From assembly GCF_001598035.1 (NCBI RefSeq), contig NZ_CP014835.1, positions 1,773,001 through 1,837,000 on the forward strand: a stretch of 64,000 nucleotides of DNA, written 5' to 3'. The notes below the pieces were generated by a model. The model was not told where the DNA came from. It did not search any database and saw only the letters and a list, made by a program, of their open reading frames with translations. Position numbers and translations under genes: made by a program. This DNA comes from Streptococcus halotolerans. GTDB taxonomy: Bacteria > Bacillota > Bacilli > Lactobacillales > Streptococcaceae. Positions 10,778-18,638 of the stretch are shown piece after piece; position 1 is the stretch's first letter; each line of letters opens with the position of its first letter.

Positions 10778-11776
10778 ATGACTGAAACAAAATTAATGGC
10801 ATTACGTGAAGCCGTAAACCTTGCTATGTCTGAAGAAATGCGTAAAGACGACAACATCTTCCTTATTGGTGAAGACGTTGGTATTTATGGTGGTGACTTC
10901 GGGACTTCGGTTGGAATGCTTGAAGAATTCGGTGCGAAACGTGTTAAAGATACACCAATCTCAGAAGCTGCTATTTCAGGTGCGGCAATTGGAGCAGCCA
11001 TCACTGGTCTGCGCCCAATCGTTGACGTTACCTTCATGGACTTTATCACTATCATGATGGATGCTATCGTCAATAACGGTGCTAAAAACAATTACATGTT
11101 TGGTGGTGGACTTAAAACACCGGTGACTTTCCGTGTAGCATCAGGTTCAGGTATCGGCTCTGCAGCGCAACACTCACAATCACTAGAAGCTTGGTTGACT
11201 CACATCCCAGGGATTAAGGTTGTTGCTCCAGGAAATGCTAACGAAGCAAAAGGACTTTTGAAATCTTCTATTCAAGATAACAATATTGTTATCTTTATGG
11301 AGCCAAAAGCACTTTATGGTAAAAAAGAAGAAGTTAATCAAGATCCAGACTTTTATATTCCACTTGGAAAAGGTGACATCAAACGTGAAGGTAAAGACCT
11401 TACCATCGTTTCTTATGGACGTATGTTAGAACGCGTTCTCCAAGCAGCAGAGGAAGTTGCAGAAGAAGGTATTGATGTTGAAGTGGTTGACCCACGTACT
11501 TTGATTCCACTTGATTTGGATATGATTGTTGATTCTGTTAAGAAAACCGGCAAATTGATGCTTGTTAACGATGCTTATAAGACTGGTGGCTTCATTGGTG
11601 AAATCGCTACTAAAGTAACTGAAAGCGAAGCTTTTGATTACCTTGATCATCCAATCGTTCGTTTGGCTTCAGAAGATGTGCCTGTGCCTTATGCGCGTGT
11701 TCTTGAACAAGCAATCTTACCAGATGTCGAGAAAATCAAAGAAGCTATTCGCAAGATGGCTAACAACGGTAACTAA
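10778..11776 (+). CDS. pdhB: Pyruvate (acetoin-type) dehydrogenase E1 beta
   Basis: The beta subunit of E1, also called acoB; it pairs with PdhA to form the heterotetramer active site. The 332 residues show FLIGEDVGIYGGDFG, DTPISEAAISGAAIGAA (the conserved ThDP-contact region), FGGGLKTPVTFR and the C-terminal transketolase domain DPRTLIPLDLDMI with PVPYARVLEQAILPD. It starts 26 bp after pdhA with AGAGGAA as the ribosome site. A terminator-like hairpin follows it, before the E2 gene. Confidence 0.95.
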   Translation: MTETKLMALREAVNLAMSEEMRKDDNIFLIGEDVGIYGGDFGTSVGMLEEFGAKRVKDTPISEAAISGAAIGAAITGLRPIVDVTFMDFITIMMDAIVNNGAKNNYMFGGGLKTPVTFRVASGSGIGSAAQHSQSLEAWLTHIPGIKVVAPGNANEAKGLLKSSIQDNNIVIFMEPKALYGKKEEVNQDPDFYIPLGKGDIKREGKDLTIVSYGRMLERVLQAAEEVAEEGIDVEVVDPRTLIPLDLDMIVDSVKKTGKLMLVNDAYKTGGFIGEIATKVTESEAFDYLDHPIVRLASEDVPVPYARVLEQAILPDVEKIKEAIRKMANNGN

Positions 11777-11792
11777 TCACGATAATTTGTTA

Positions 11793-11842
11793 AGATAAGA
11801 AGGGAAATGAGGAATGATTCCCGGTCCCTCTTATCTATTTTT
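11793..11842 (+). terminator. Intra-operon terminator-like hairpin between E1 beta and E2
   Basis: AGATAAGA plus GGGA (11793-11804, one extra A) pairs with TCCCTCTTATCT (11825-11836), followed by ATTTTT. It probably lets only part of the transcription continue into E2 and E3, or protects the E1 mRNA 3' end. Confidence 0.6.
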
Positions 11843-11887
11843 ACGAAATAAGGGACTAATTCCCAAATATTCTAGGAAAGGAATACT

Positions 11888-13282
11888 ATGGCTGTCGAAA
11901 TTATTATGCCGAAACTCGGTGTTGACATGGCTGAAGGTGAAATCATCGAATGGAAAAAAGCCGAAGGTGATACGGTCGCCGAAGGTGATGTTCTCCTTGA
12001 GATTATGTCAGACAAGACGAACATGGAAATCGAAGCAGAAGATTCAGGTGTTCTCTTGAAAATTACTCGCCAAGCTGGTGAAACGGTACCTGTAACCGAA
12101 ACAATTGGTTATATTGGTGAAGCCGGTGAAGAAATTACAGAGGCTGCAGAAACAACTTCTGCACCCGCAGAGGAAGCAAGTTCAACAAAAGAAGCGCAAG
12201 CATCTGCTCCAGCAGCTAGTCCAACTCCAGCCCCTGTGGCTGCACCCCAAGGAAAAGGAGCTAAAGTTCGGGCAACACCTGCAGCTCGTAAAGCAGCTCG
12301 TGAACAAGGTGTTGACTTAGGACTTGTTCCTGGTTCTGGTCCTAAAGGACGTGTTCATGCCCAAGATGTTGAAAACTTCAAAGATGCCCAACCAAAAGCG
12401 ACACCACTGGCTCGCAAGATGGCTGAAGCAGAAGGACTTGATTTGGCTACTATCACAGGTTCTGGATTTGCCGGTAAGGTTAAGAAAGCAGACGTATTAG
12501 CGGCACTTGCTGCTGCTAAGCCAGCTAAAGCCGAGGAGTCAGCACCTGCTAAAGAAGAAAAAGTGGTTGAACTTCCTGAAGGTGTTGAACACAAACCAAT
12601 GTCAGCTATGCGTAAGGCAATCTCGAAAGGTATGACAAACTCTTACCTCACAGCGCCTACGTTTACGCTTAACTATGACATTGACATGACTGAAATGATG
12701 GCGCTTCGTAAGAAACTCATCGACCCAATCATGGCTAAGACAGGACTTAAAGTCAGCTTTACCGACTTGATTGGTATGGCAGTGGTTAAAACATTGATGA
12801 AACCTGAGCATGAATACTTGAATGCCTCTCTTATCAATGATGCTAACGATATTGAACTTCACCGTTTTGTTAACCTTGGTATTGCCGTAGGTCTTGACGA
12901 TGGTCTTATCGTCCCAGTTGTTCATGGTGCAGATAAGATGAGCTTGTCAGACTTTGTTCTTGCTTCAAAAGACGTTATCAAGAAAGCTCAAAGCGGTAAA
13001 TTAAAAGCGGCTGAAATGTCTGGCTCAACCTTCTCAATCACAAACTTGGGTATGTTTGGAACCAAGACTTTTAACCCAATCATTAACCAACCTAACTCAG
13101 CGATCCTTGGTGTCGGTGCTACCATCCCAACACCAACTGTTGTTGATGGGGAAATTGTTGCGCGCCCAATCATGGCAATGTGTTTGACAATTGACCACCG
13201 TTTGGTTGATGGTATGAATGGGGCTAAATTCATGGTTGACCTCAAGAACTTGATGGAAAATCCATTTGAATTGCTTATCTGA
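11888..13282 (+). CDS. pdhC: Dihydrolipoamide acetyltransferase E2 with two subunit-binding domains
   Basis: The E2 core (also acoC) accepts the acyl group on lipoyl-lysine and passes it to CoA. Over 464 residues: an N-terminal lipoyl domain (1-82) with the acceptor Lys43 in SDKTNME; an Ala/Pro/Glu linker; two consecutive peripheral-subunit-binding domains, about 126-163 (RATPAARKAAREQGVDL, GSGPKGRVHAQDV) and about 169-206 (ATPLARKMAEAEGLDL, GSGFAGKVKKADV); a second linker; then the catalytic acyltransferase domain with the active-site motif DHRLVDG near the C-terminus. Many E2 chains have only one such binding domain. The lipoyl domain is identical, residue for residue, to that of the E3 encoded next door. 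Confidence 0.96.
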   Translation: MAVEIIMPKLGVDMAEGEIIEWKKAEGDTVAEGDVLLEIMSDKTNMEIEAEDSGVLLKITRQAGETVPVTETIGYIGEAGEEITEAAETTSAPAEEASSTKEAQASAPAASPTPAPVAAPQGKGAKVRATPAARKAAREQGVDLGLVPGSGPKGRVHAQDVENFKDAQPKATPLARKMAEAEGLDLATITGSGFAGKVKKADVLAALAAAKPAKAEESAPAKEEKVVELPEGVEHKPMSAMRKAISKGMTNSYLTAPTFTLNYDIDMTEMMALRKKLIDPIMAKTGLKVSFTDLIGMAVVKTLMKPEHEYLNASLINDANDIELHRFVNLGIAVGLDDGLIVPVVHGADKMSLSDFVLASKDVIKKAQSGKLKAAEMSGSTFSITNLGMFGTKTFNPIINQPNSAILGVGATIPTPTVVDGEIVARPIMAMCLTIDHRLVDGMNGAKFMVDLKNLMENPFELLI

Positions 13283-13370
13283 TCAGGTCAATAGCGTTCA
13301 TTCATTTAATCTACTTTGAACTAAAACTAAAATGGGTTGAAAAGAGAGTCGGGCGTTCTAGCTTTGCAGA

Positions 13371-13397
13371 CTTATTGGTCTCAGTGAGACTAATAAG
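13371..13397 (+). other. Strong hairpin without T-tract between E2 and E3
   Basis: CTTATTGGTCTC, loop AGT, GAGACTAATAAG gives a 12-bp stem with one wobble, and flanking GAGAG...CTCTC can extend it. There is no T-run, so mRNA processing or stabilisation is likelier than termination. It lies in a 165-bp spacer. Confidence 0.6.
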
Positions 13398-13447
13398 CGA
13401 TCGCTTCTCTCACATACCCCAATGTATCTTACGAAAGGAAATCAATA

Positions 13448-15211
13448 ATGGCTGTTGAAATTATTATGCCAAAACTCGGTGTTGATATGGCCGAGGGTGA
13501 AATCATCGAGTGGAAAAAAGCTGAAGGTGACACTGTCGCTGAAGGTGATGTTCTTCTTGAAATCATGTCTGATAAAACAAACATGGAAATCGAAGCAGAA
13601 GACTCAGGTGTTCTCTTGAAAATCACTCGTCAAGCTGGCGAAACAGTACCTGTAACAGAAACAATCGGTTACATTGGTGAGGCTGGTGAGGAAGTTGAAG
13701 TAGCTTCATCAGCGGCATCGGATGTTGACGTTGCTCGTACTACTGAAGATCTTGAAGCTGCAGGTCTTGAAGTGCCAAAAGCACCAGCTCAAGAAGCTTC
13801 TCCAGCTGCTGAAAAAGCACCGCTCGCTGATAACGAATACGATATTATCGTTGTTGGTGGTGGCCCTGCAGGTTACTATGCGGCTATTCGAGGTGCTCAA
13901 CTTGGTGGCAAAATTGCCATCGTTGAAAAATCAGAATTTGGTGGAACTTGCTTGAATGTAGGATGTATCCCAACTAAGACTTACCTCAAAAATGCTGAAA
14001 TCCTTGATGGCATCAAACATGCAGCAGGTCGTGGTATTAACCTTGCTTCAACCAACTACACTATCGACATGGATAAAACTGTTGATTTCAAAAACTCTGT
14101 TGTTAAGAAATTAACAGGTGGTGTGGCAGGTCTTCTTAAGGCCAACAAAGTAACCATGTTCAACGGACTTGGACAAGTTAATCCTGATAAAACTGTTACT
14201 ATTGGTTCAGAAACAATCAAAGGACGTAACATTATCCTAGCAACAGGATCAAAAGTTTCACGTATCAATATTCCAGGAATTGATTCTAAACTTGTTTTAA
14301 CATCTGATGATATTCTTGATCTTCGTGAAATGCCAAAATCACTTGCTGTTATGGGTGGTGGTGTTGTTGGTATCGAACTTGGTCTTGTATGGGCTTCATA
14401 CGGTGTTGAAGTAACTGTTATTGAAATGGCTGACCGTATTATCCCTGCTATGGATAAAGAAGTTTCACTTGAACTTCAAAAAATCCTTACTAAGAAGGGC
14501 ATGAACATCAAGACATCTGTTGGTGTTGAAGAAATTGTTGAAGCTAACAACCAATTGACATTGAAACTTAATGATGGTTCAGAAGTTGTTGCTGAGAAAG
14601 CTCTTCTTTCAATTGGTCGCGTGCCACAAATGAATGGACTTGAAAACCTTAACCTTGAAATGGAACGCAACCGTATCAAAGTTGATGAGTATCAAGAAAC
14701 ATCCATTTCTGGTATCTATGCCCCAGGTGATATTAACGGAACTAAAATGCTTGCACACGCTGCCTATCGTATGGGTGAAGTTGCCGCTGAAAATGCCATC
14801 CATGGTAAAGTTCGTAAAGCAAACCTTGAGTTCACACCAGCTGCTGTTTACACCCATCCAGAAGTTGCCATGGTTGGTATAACTGAAGAAGATGCTCGTG
14901 CTAAATATGGTGACATTCTTATCGGTAAAAACAGCTTTACTGGTAACGGACGTGCTATTGCTTCTAACGAAGACCAAGGTTTTGTTAAAGTTATCGCAGA
15001 CGCTAAGTACCATGAAATTCTTGGTGTTCATATCATTGGTCCAGCAGCAGCTGAAATGATTAATGAAGCGGCTACTATCATGGAAAATGAATTGACAGTA
15101 GATGAACTTCTTCTTTCCATTCATGGACACCCAACCTTCTCAGAAGTGATGTACGAAGCCTTTGCTGACGTATTGGGCGAAGCTATTCATAACCCACCAA
15201 AACGTAAATAA
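13448..15211 (+). CDS. pdhD: Dihydrolipoamide dehydrogenase E3 with N-terminal lipoyl domain
   Basis: The FAD enzyme (lpdA, acoL) that reoxidises dihydrolipoyl-E2 with NAD+. It has 587 residues, about 115-120 more than a plain E3, because of an N-terminal lipoyl domain (1-82, Lys43) and a flexible linker. The E3 proper begins at YDIIVVGGGPAGYYAA (FAD binding), followed by the redox disulfide GGTCLNVGCIPTK, the NAD-binding GGGVVGIELG, FAD motif YAPGDINGTKMLAH, and the catalytic HGHPTFSEV near the C-terminus. AAAGGAA precedes the ATG. Last gene of the operon. Confidence 0.96.
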   Translation: MAVEIIMPKLGVDMAEGEIIEWKKAEGDTVAEGDVLLEIMSDKTNMEIEAEDSGVLLKITRQAGETVPVTETIGYIGEAGEEVEVASSAASDVDVARTTEDLEAAGLEVPKAPAQEASPAAEKAPLADNEYDIIVVGGGPAGYYAAIRGAQLGGKIAIVEKSEFGGTCLNVGCIPTKTYLKNAEILDGIKHAAGRGINLASTNYTIDMDKTVDFKNSVVKKLTGGVAGLLKANKVTMFNGLGQVNPDKTVTIGSETIKGRNIILATGSKVSRINIPGIDSKLVLTSDDILDLREMPKSLAVMGGGVVGIELGLVWASYGVEVTVIEMADRIIPAMDKEVSLELQKILTKKGMNIKTSVGVEEIVEANNQLTLKLNDGSEVVAEKALLSIGRVPQMNGLENLNLEMERNRIKVDEYQETSISGIYAPGDINGTKMLAHAAYRMGEVAAENAIHGKVRKANLEFTPAAVYTHPEVAMVGITEEDARAKYGDILIGKNSFTGNGRAIASNEDQGFVKVIADAKYHEILGVHIIGPAAAEMINEAATIMENELTVDELLLSIHGHPTFSEVMYEAFADVLGEAIHNPPKRK

Positions 15212-15327
15212 GCCTATTCTTATCTAATTACTGAAGTAATTGACAAAAAAGGCGACTACATAGTGTTTCGTCTAAATCATAAATGGCTCTTTATCAACTG
15301 GAGTGGCTAGATGAAAAGCTAATATAT

Positions 15328-15357
15328 AGAGAAGATCAGATTGATCTTCTCTTTTTT
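15328..15357 (+). terminator. Terminator of the pdh operon
   Basis: AGAGAAGATCA, loop GAT, TGATCTTCTCT, then six T. Confidence 0.93.
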
Positions 15358-15360
15358 CAT

Positions 15361-15680
15361 GCTGTCAAAGTTCTGAAAATCAAAAGCATTGCCCTTCATG
15401 AGTTTGATGAGGTTGTTGGTTGTCTCTAGTTTAGTGTTTGAGTAAGAAAGTTCAAGGATATTAAGGCTCTCTGTCAATTGCAGTGGGTTGACTTATAGCT
15501 AACAACGAGCGAGAATCGGCTTGGCTCTATCGTGTGTTTTCTTCAAAGCAAGATAAATCCATTTTTGAGGTTTTCATCTTCCTAAAGTCAAAAGCATTTC
15601 GCTTAATGACTTTAATAAGTTGTTAAGTCATTCATGTATGAGTTCGTTAGTTTCATAAGTCCATGATCAGTTAGTGTTTG
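15361..15680 (-). pseudogene. Two tandem decayed C-termini of ISL3-family transposases
   Basis: On the minus strand about 15357-15475 translates as SLNILELSYSNTKLETTNN then LIKLMKGNAFDFQNF, the end of an ISL3-type DDE transposase (YSN..E..NNLIK.IKR.A). About 15500-15640 gives a second, frame-broken copy: LIKVIKRNAFDF, then IYLALKKTHDRAKPILARC and a stop. These are fragments of two related but different copies. No terminal repeats or full transposase remain. The family name is from motif memory. Confidence 0.7.
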
Positions 15681-15782
15681 ATTTCTTTAGAGTATGAATG
15701 ACTCAAAAATCTTAGTAAGAAGAGGGATAACCCCAATCGAGGACAATCGTGATAAAATCGTTTGGTGTTAGAAGAACTATTT

Positions 15783-15897
15783 TTACTCACCTGGATTTTT
15801 TAAGAAAATATAGCGTGCATTGATCATTGTGGTAATCAGTAAGTAATATAGCCGAGGAATCGGTATTATAAAGAGCATCAAAAGGGTGAGAAAATAT
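15783..15897 (-). pseudogene. C-terminal remnant of a membrane protein gene
   Basis: On the minus strand this reads FLTLLMLFIIPIPRLYYLL followed by ITTMINARYIFLKNPGE and a stop: a hydrophobic segment and a basic tail with no start upstream. I do not recognise the parent gene. The surrounding 15.7-16.0 kb is otherwise non-coding debris. Confidence 0.4.
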
Positions 15898-16002
15898 CAA
15901 CTAAATCATGGTTGATTTGTCTAATGATTTTTTTAATAACCAGTGTTCTTGCTGACTAGCATCTGTTATTGTATAGTTTTCTGGCATAAGGAAATCAAAA
16001 TC

Positions 16003-16031
16003 TTGTTATTTGCTAGCGTTTGCATTATACT
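16003..16031 (+). promoter_or_regulatory. Promoter of lplA
   Basis: TTGTTA (16003-16008) and TATACT (16026-16031) are 17 bp apart, 52 bp before the gene. Confidence 0.65.
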
Positions 16032-16083
16032 AAAAAGGTATATTTTTGCACACGCAAATTAGCTAACATAAAGGAGTTTTTCG

Positions 16084-17073
16084 ATGAAATATATTGTCAA
16101 TACCAGTAACAACCCACATTACAATATTGCTCTTGAAGCTTATGCTTTTCGCGAATTAGTTGATGAGGATGAATTGTTCATTCTCTGGATCAATGAGCCA
16201 GCTATTATCATCGGTCGTCATCAAAATGCTATCGAAGAAATCAACAAAGAATACACTGATGCAAACGGTATTCATATTGCTCGCCGTTTGTCAGGTGGAG
16301 GTGCTGTTTACCACGACTTAAATAACCTTAACTACACTATTATTTCTAACAAAGTTGGGGAAGGCTCTTTTGATTTCGAGACATTTTCAAAACCAGTTAT
16401 TGATACCTTGGCAAAATTAGGGGTAAAAGCTGAATTTTCAGGTCGCAATGATCTTGAGATTGATGGTAAAAAAATCGCTGGAAATGCTCAAGCCTACCAC
16501 AAAGGTCGCATGATGCACCACGGTTGCCTTCTTTTTGATGTCGACATGACGGTCTTGGGAGATGCTCTAAAAGTAAGTAAGGATAAAATTGAGTCTAAAG
16601 GTGTTAAGTCAGTTCGTTCTCGTGTGACAAATATTAATAATGAATTGCCAGAAAAAATGACTATTTTGGAATTCCAAGAGGCTCTTTTGGATCAAATGAA
16701 AGAAGAATACCCTGACATGACAGAGTATGTCTTTTCAGATGAAGAATTGGCAGCTATCCAAAAATCGTATGAGGAGCAGTTCAATACATGGGAATGGATC
16801 TTTGGATCATCACCAGAATACACTGTTTCACGCGCTGTCCGTTATCCAGCTGGTAAAATCACAACTTATGCAAACGTTCAAAACTCAATCATTGAAGGGT
16901 TAACGATTTACGGAGATTTCTTTGGTGTTAAACCAGCTAAAGACATCGAAGAACTTCTAGTCGGCACTCGCTACGAGTACAAAGATATTCTAGCAAAATT
17001 GCAAACCATTGATACGACACAATACTTCTCACGCATGACAACTGAAGAAGTCGCTAAAGCGATTGTGGCTTAA
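16084..17073 (+). CDS. lplA: Lipoate-protein ligase A
   Basis: Activates free lipoate with ATP and attaches it to lipoyl-domain lysines, such as Lys43 of the E2 and E3 encoded just upstream. The 329-residue protein has the family motifs RRLSGGGAVYHDLNNLNYT (lipoyl-AMP binding), GRNDLEIDGKKIAGNAQAYH (catalytic Lys) and HHGCLLFDVDM, plus a C-terminal accessory domain. AAAGGAG lies 9 nt before the ATG. It has its own promoter and shares a bidirectional terminator with def. Its place after the pdh operon fits a streptococcus that scavenges lipoate; no lipA or lipB is seen here. Confidence 0.96.
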   Translation: MKYIVNTSNNPHYNIALEAYAFRELVDEDELFILWINEPAIIIGRHQNAIEEINKEYTDANGIHIARRLSGGGAVYHDLNNLNYTIISNKVGEGSFDFETFSKPVIDTLAKLGVKAEFSGRNDLEIDGKKIAGNAQAYHKGRMMHHGCLLFDVDMTVLGDALKVSKDKIESKGVKSVRSRVTNINNELPEKMTILEFQEALLDQMKEEYPDMTEYVFSDEELAAIQKSYEEQFNTWEWIFGSSPEYTVSRAVRYPAGKITTYANVQNSIIEGLTIYGDFFGVKPAKDIEELLVGTRYEYKDILAKLQTIDTTQYFSRMTTEEVAKAIVA

Positions 17074-17083
17074 TCATCAAAAA

Positions 17084-17116
17084 AATCATCTCCGAAAAAG
17101 GAGATGATTTTTTTTA
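17084..17116. terminator. Bidirectional terminator between lplA and def
   Basis: AATCATCTCC, loop GAAAAA, GGAGATGATT with T-runs on both sides. It overlaps the def stop codon on the minus strand. Confidence 0.9.
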
Positions 17117-17728
17117 TTCAAGAATCAACATATCGTCTTTGACAGCAAATGGATTATCTGGGTTGATACGATCGTAGAACATGATGCCGTTGATATGGTC
17201 TATTTCGTGTTGTACAACGATAGAATTGTAACCTCTGAGTTTGACTTTATGTTTTTGACCATCTTTATCAAAATATTCCACAGTGACACGGGAATGACGA
17301 ACGACATAACCTTCAACAGCTCGGTCAACAGATAGACAACCTTCACCATCCGCCAGCGCAGCGTCCTGAACAGAATGTGAGACAATTTTAGGATTGTACA
17401 TCACTTCTTGGAGACTGTAGGCTTCCTTAGGAGGATTGCCCTCTTCATCTTCTGGATTTGGTACTAAAACAGCGATGATACGTTTAGAAATGTCCAATTG
17501 TGGTGCGGCCAAACCAACACCAGCACGAAGTCCTAGTTTTTCAGCCATAACAGGATCTTGTGAGTGTTTCAAAAATTGCATCATCTTTTCACCAAGAATA
17601 ACCTCTTGGTCTGATAATGGAAACGTAACACTTTCGGCTTTTGCACGAAGCGTGGGGTTTCCTTCACGGATAATATCATTCATATCAATCAAATGAGGGG
17701 CTTTAGTTATTTTTTCAATAGGTGACAT
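17114..17728 (-). CDS. def: Peptide deformylase
   Basis: Removes the formyl group from the N-terminal methionine of new proteins. The 204-residue protein is of the longer Gram-positive (type 2) class. The three metal-site motifs are present: [14 protein letters not shown] and [12 protein letters not shown] (the Cys and both His bind the catalytic metal; Glu is the base). AAAGGAAA precedes the ATG. A minus-strand TATAGT box lies about 40 bp upstream. It is monocistronic and convergent with lplA. Confidence 0.97.
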   Translation of the reverse strand: MSPIEKITKAPHLIDMNDIIREGNPTLRAKAESVTFPLSDQEVILGEKMMQFLKHSQDPVMAEKLGLRAGVGLAAPQLDISKRIIAVLVPNPEDEEGNPPKEAYSLQEVMYNPKIVSHSVQDAALADGEGCLSVDRAVEGYVVRHSRVTVEYFDKDGQKHKVKLRGYNSIVVQHEIDHINGIMFYDRINPDNPFAVKDDMLILE

Positions 17729-17959
17729 AAGATTTCCTTTACTAGATTTATAGATAGATTTCGCACCTTTTACTATATCATAAAATGAAAGTCAATTAAA
17801 GTTTTGGTCACACGCAGAAAAAAAGCGGCTTTAGATAAAATGATTGGCCATTAAACTTAACAAGTCACGATGGCTTTATTAAAATGAGTTATTATTGTTA
17901 GGGAAACAGGATACTTATCTTTCCATAGTTATGGCTAGCTTGCTTTTACCATTCTGGGT

Positions 17960-18151
17960 ATTTTTGAAATAGTAGCATTACTTGCTATCATGCCACAGCC
18001 AGAGCTAAGTGATGCTAGGGATTTTGCTGGGATTAGCTGCCGCATCGAGAATGAAAACTCTTGTGACAGTCAAAAGTTGGGACCGAAAATGGTTGGTCAC
18101 ATCTCTTGCCCTCGTTTTAGGGATTGGGTTAGGGGCATTTCGAACCCATTT
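17960..18151 (+). pseudogene. Membrane protein gene fragment truncated by a RUP-like repeat
   Basis: About 18009-18150 encodes a hydrophobic stretch (LGILLGLAAASRM, WLVTSLALVLGIGLGAF) without a convincing ribosome site. An upstream +1-shifted segment reads ILGIFEIVALLAIMPQPE. The coding sense stops where the repeat at 18152 begins. This looks like a small multi-pass protein that was frameshifted and then cut by the repeat. The parent family is not recognised. The rest of 17729-18638 holds only this, the repeat and the permease leader. Confidence 0.45.
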
Positions 18152-18251
18152 AATACTCAATGACAATCAGACTAGGCGACGCCGATGCAGATAGAAGGGA
18201 AGGTCATCAAATCAAGTCAACCAATGTCTGCTTTTGAGTTTCGAAGAGTGT
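18152..18251. repeat. RUP-like interspersed repeat
   Basis: Left end TAATACTCAATGACAATCAG, right end GAGTTTCGAAGAGTGTA, with the same interior words as the copies at 1-104 and 60289-60391 but inverted relative to the latter. It replaces the 3' end of a membrane protein gene. Confidence 0.75.
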
Positions 18252-18448
18252 AAGTTTGCTAACGGCAATCTCAATGCTCCTTTCATCAGGAATCTCAATC
18301 AAAAAACCTTAGCAGCTTTGACCTGAAACATTACCTGATAAGAGACCTTCCAACTGCGCACTCGTTCAGTTTAATGAGTTTATTTTAGAAAAAATGGTAG
18401 CTTTTTAAATGAGCTTATGCTAAAATACTTAAAGCGTAGGTTTTTAAA

Positions 18449-18587
18449 TTCATCCCGTGAGGTGAAAAAGACATCAAAGAAAACTCGAAAATCATTCAAC
18501 TACCATGACGGATGTGTTTTTAGAGTATAATATTTGAGGGCCTATGACTATATTAGATAGCTGGGTCCTTTTGTGTAGGCAAAAGGA
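18449..18587 (+). promoter_or_regulatory. Candidate PyrR-responsive leader of the uracil permease gene
   Basis: TTCA, loop TCCCGTGAGG, TGAA (18449-18466) resembles the PyrR-binding loop (UCC.G.GAGG) of pyr operon attenuators. A second hairpin TCCTTTTG...CAAAAGGA (18566-18587) follows. An extended -10 (TGCTAAAAT) lies just before the loop, and a separate TATAAT at 18526-18531 could start a transcript that lacks it. I do not see a classic T-tract terminator, so the mechanism is uncertain. Confidence 0.45.
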
Positions 18588-18638
18588 GTTGTATTCGTCA
18601 AGGATATGACTTTTTGTATACCCAGAGAAAGAGGAAAT

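Noticed and set aside
18540..18638. Purine or preQ1 riboswitch in the permease leader
   Set aside because: None of the conserved core sequences of those riboswitches is present. The PyrR-like loop is a better explanation.
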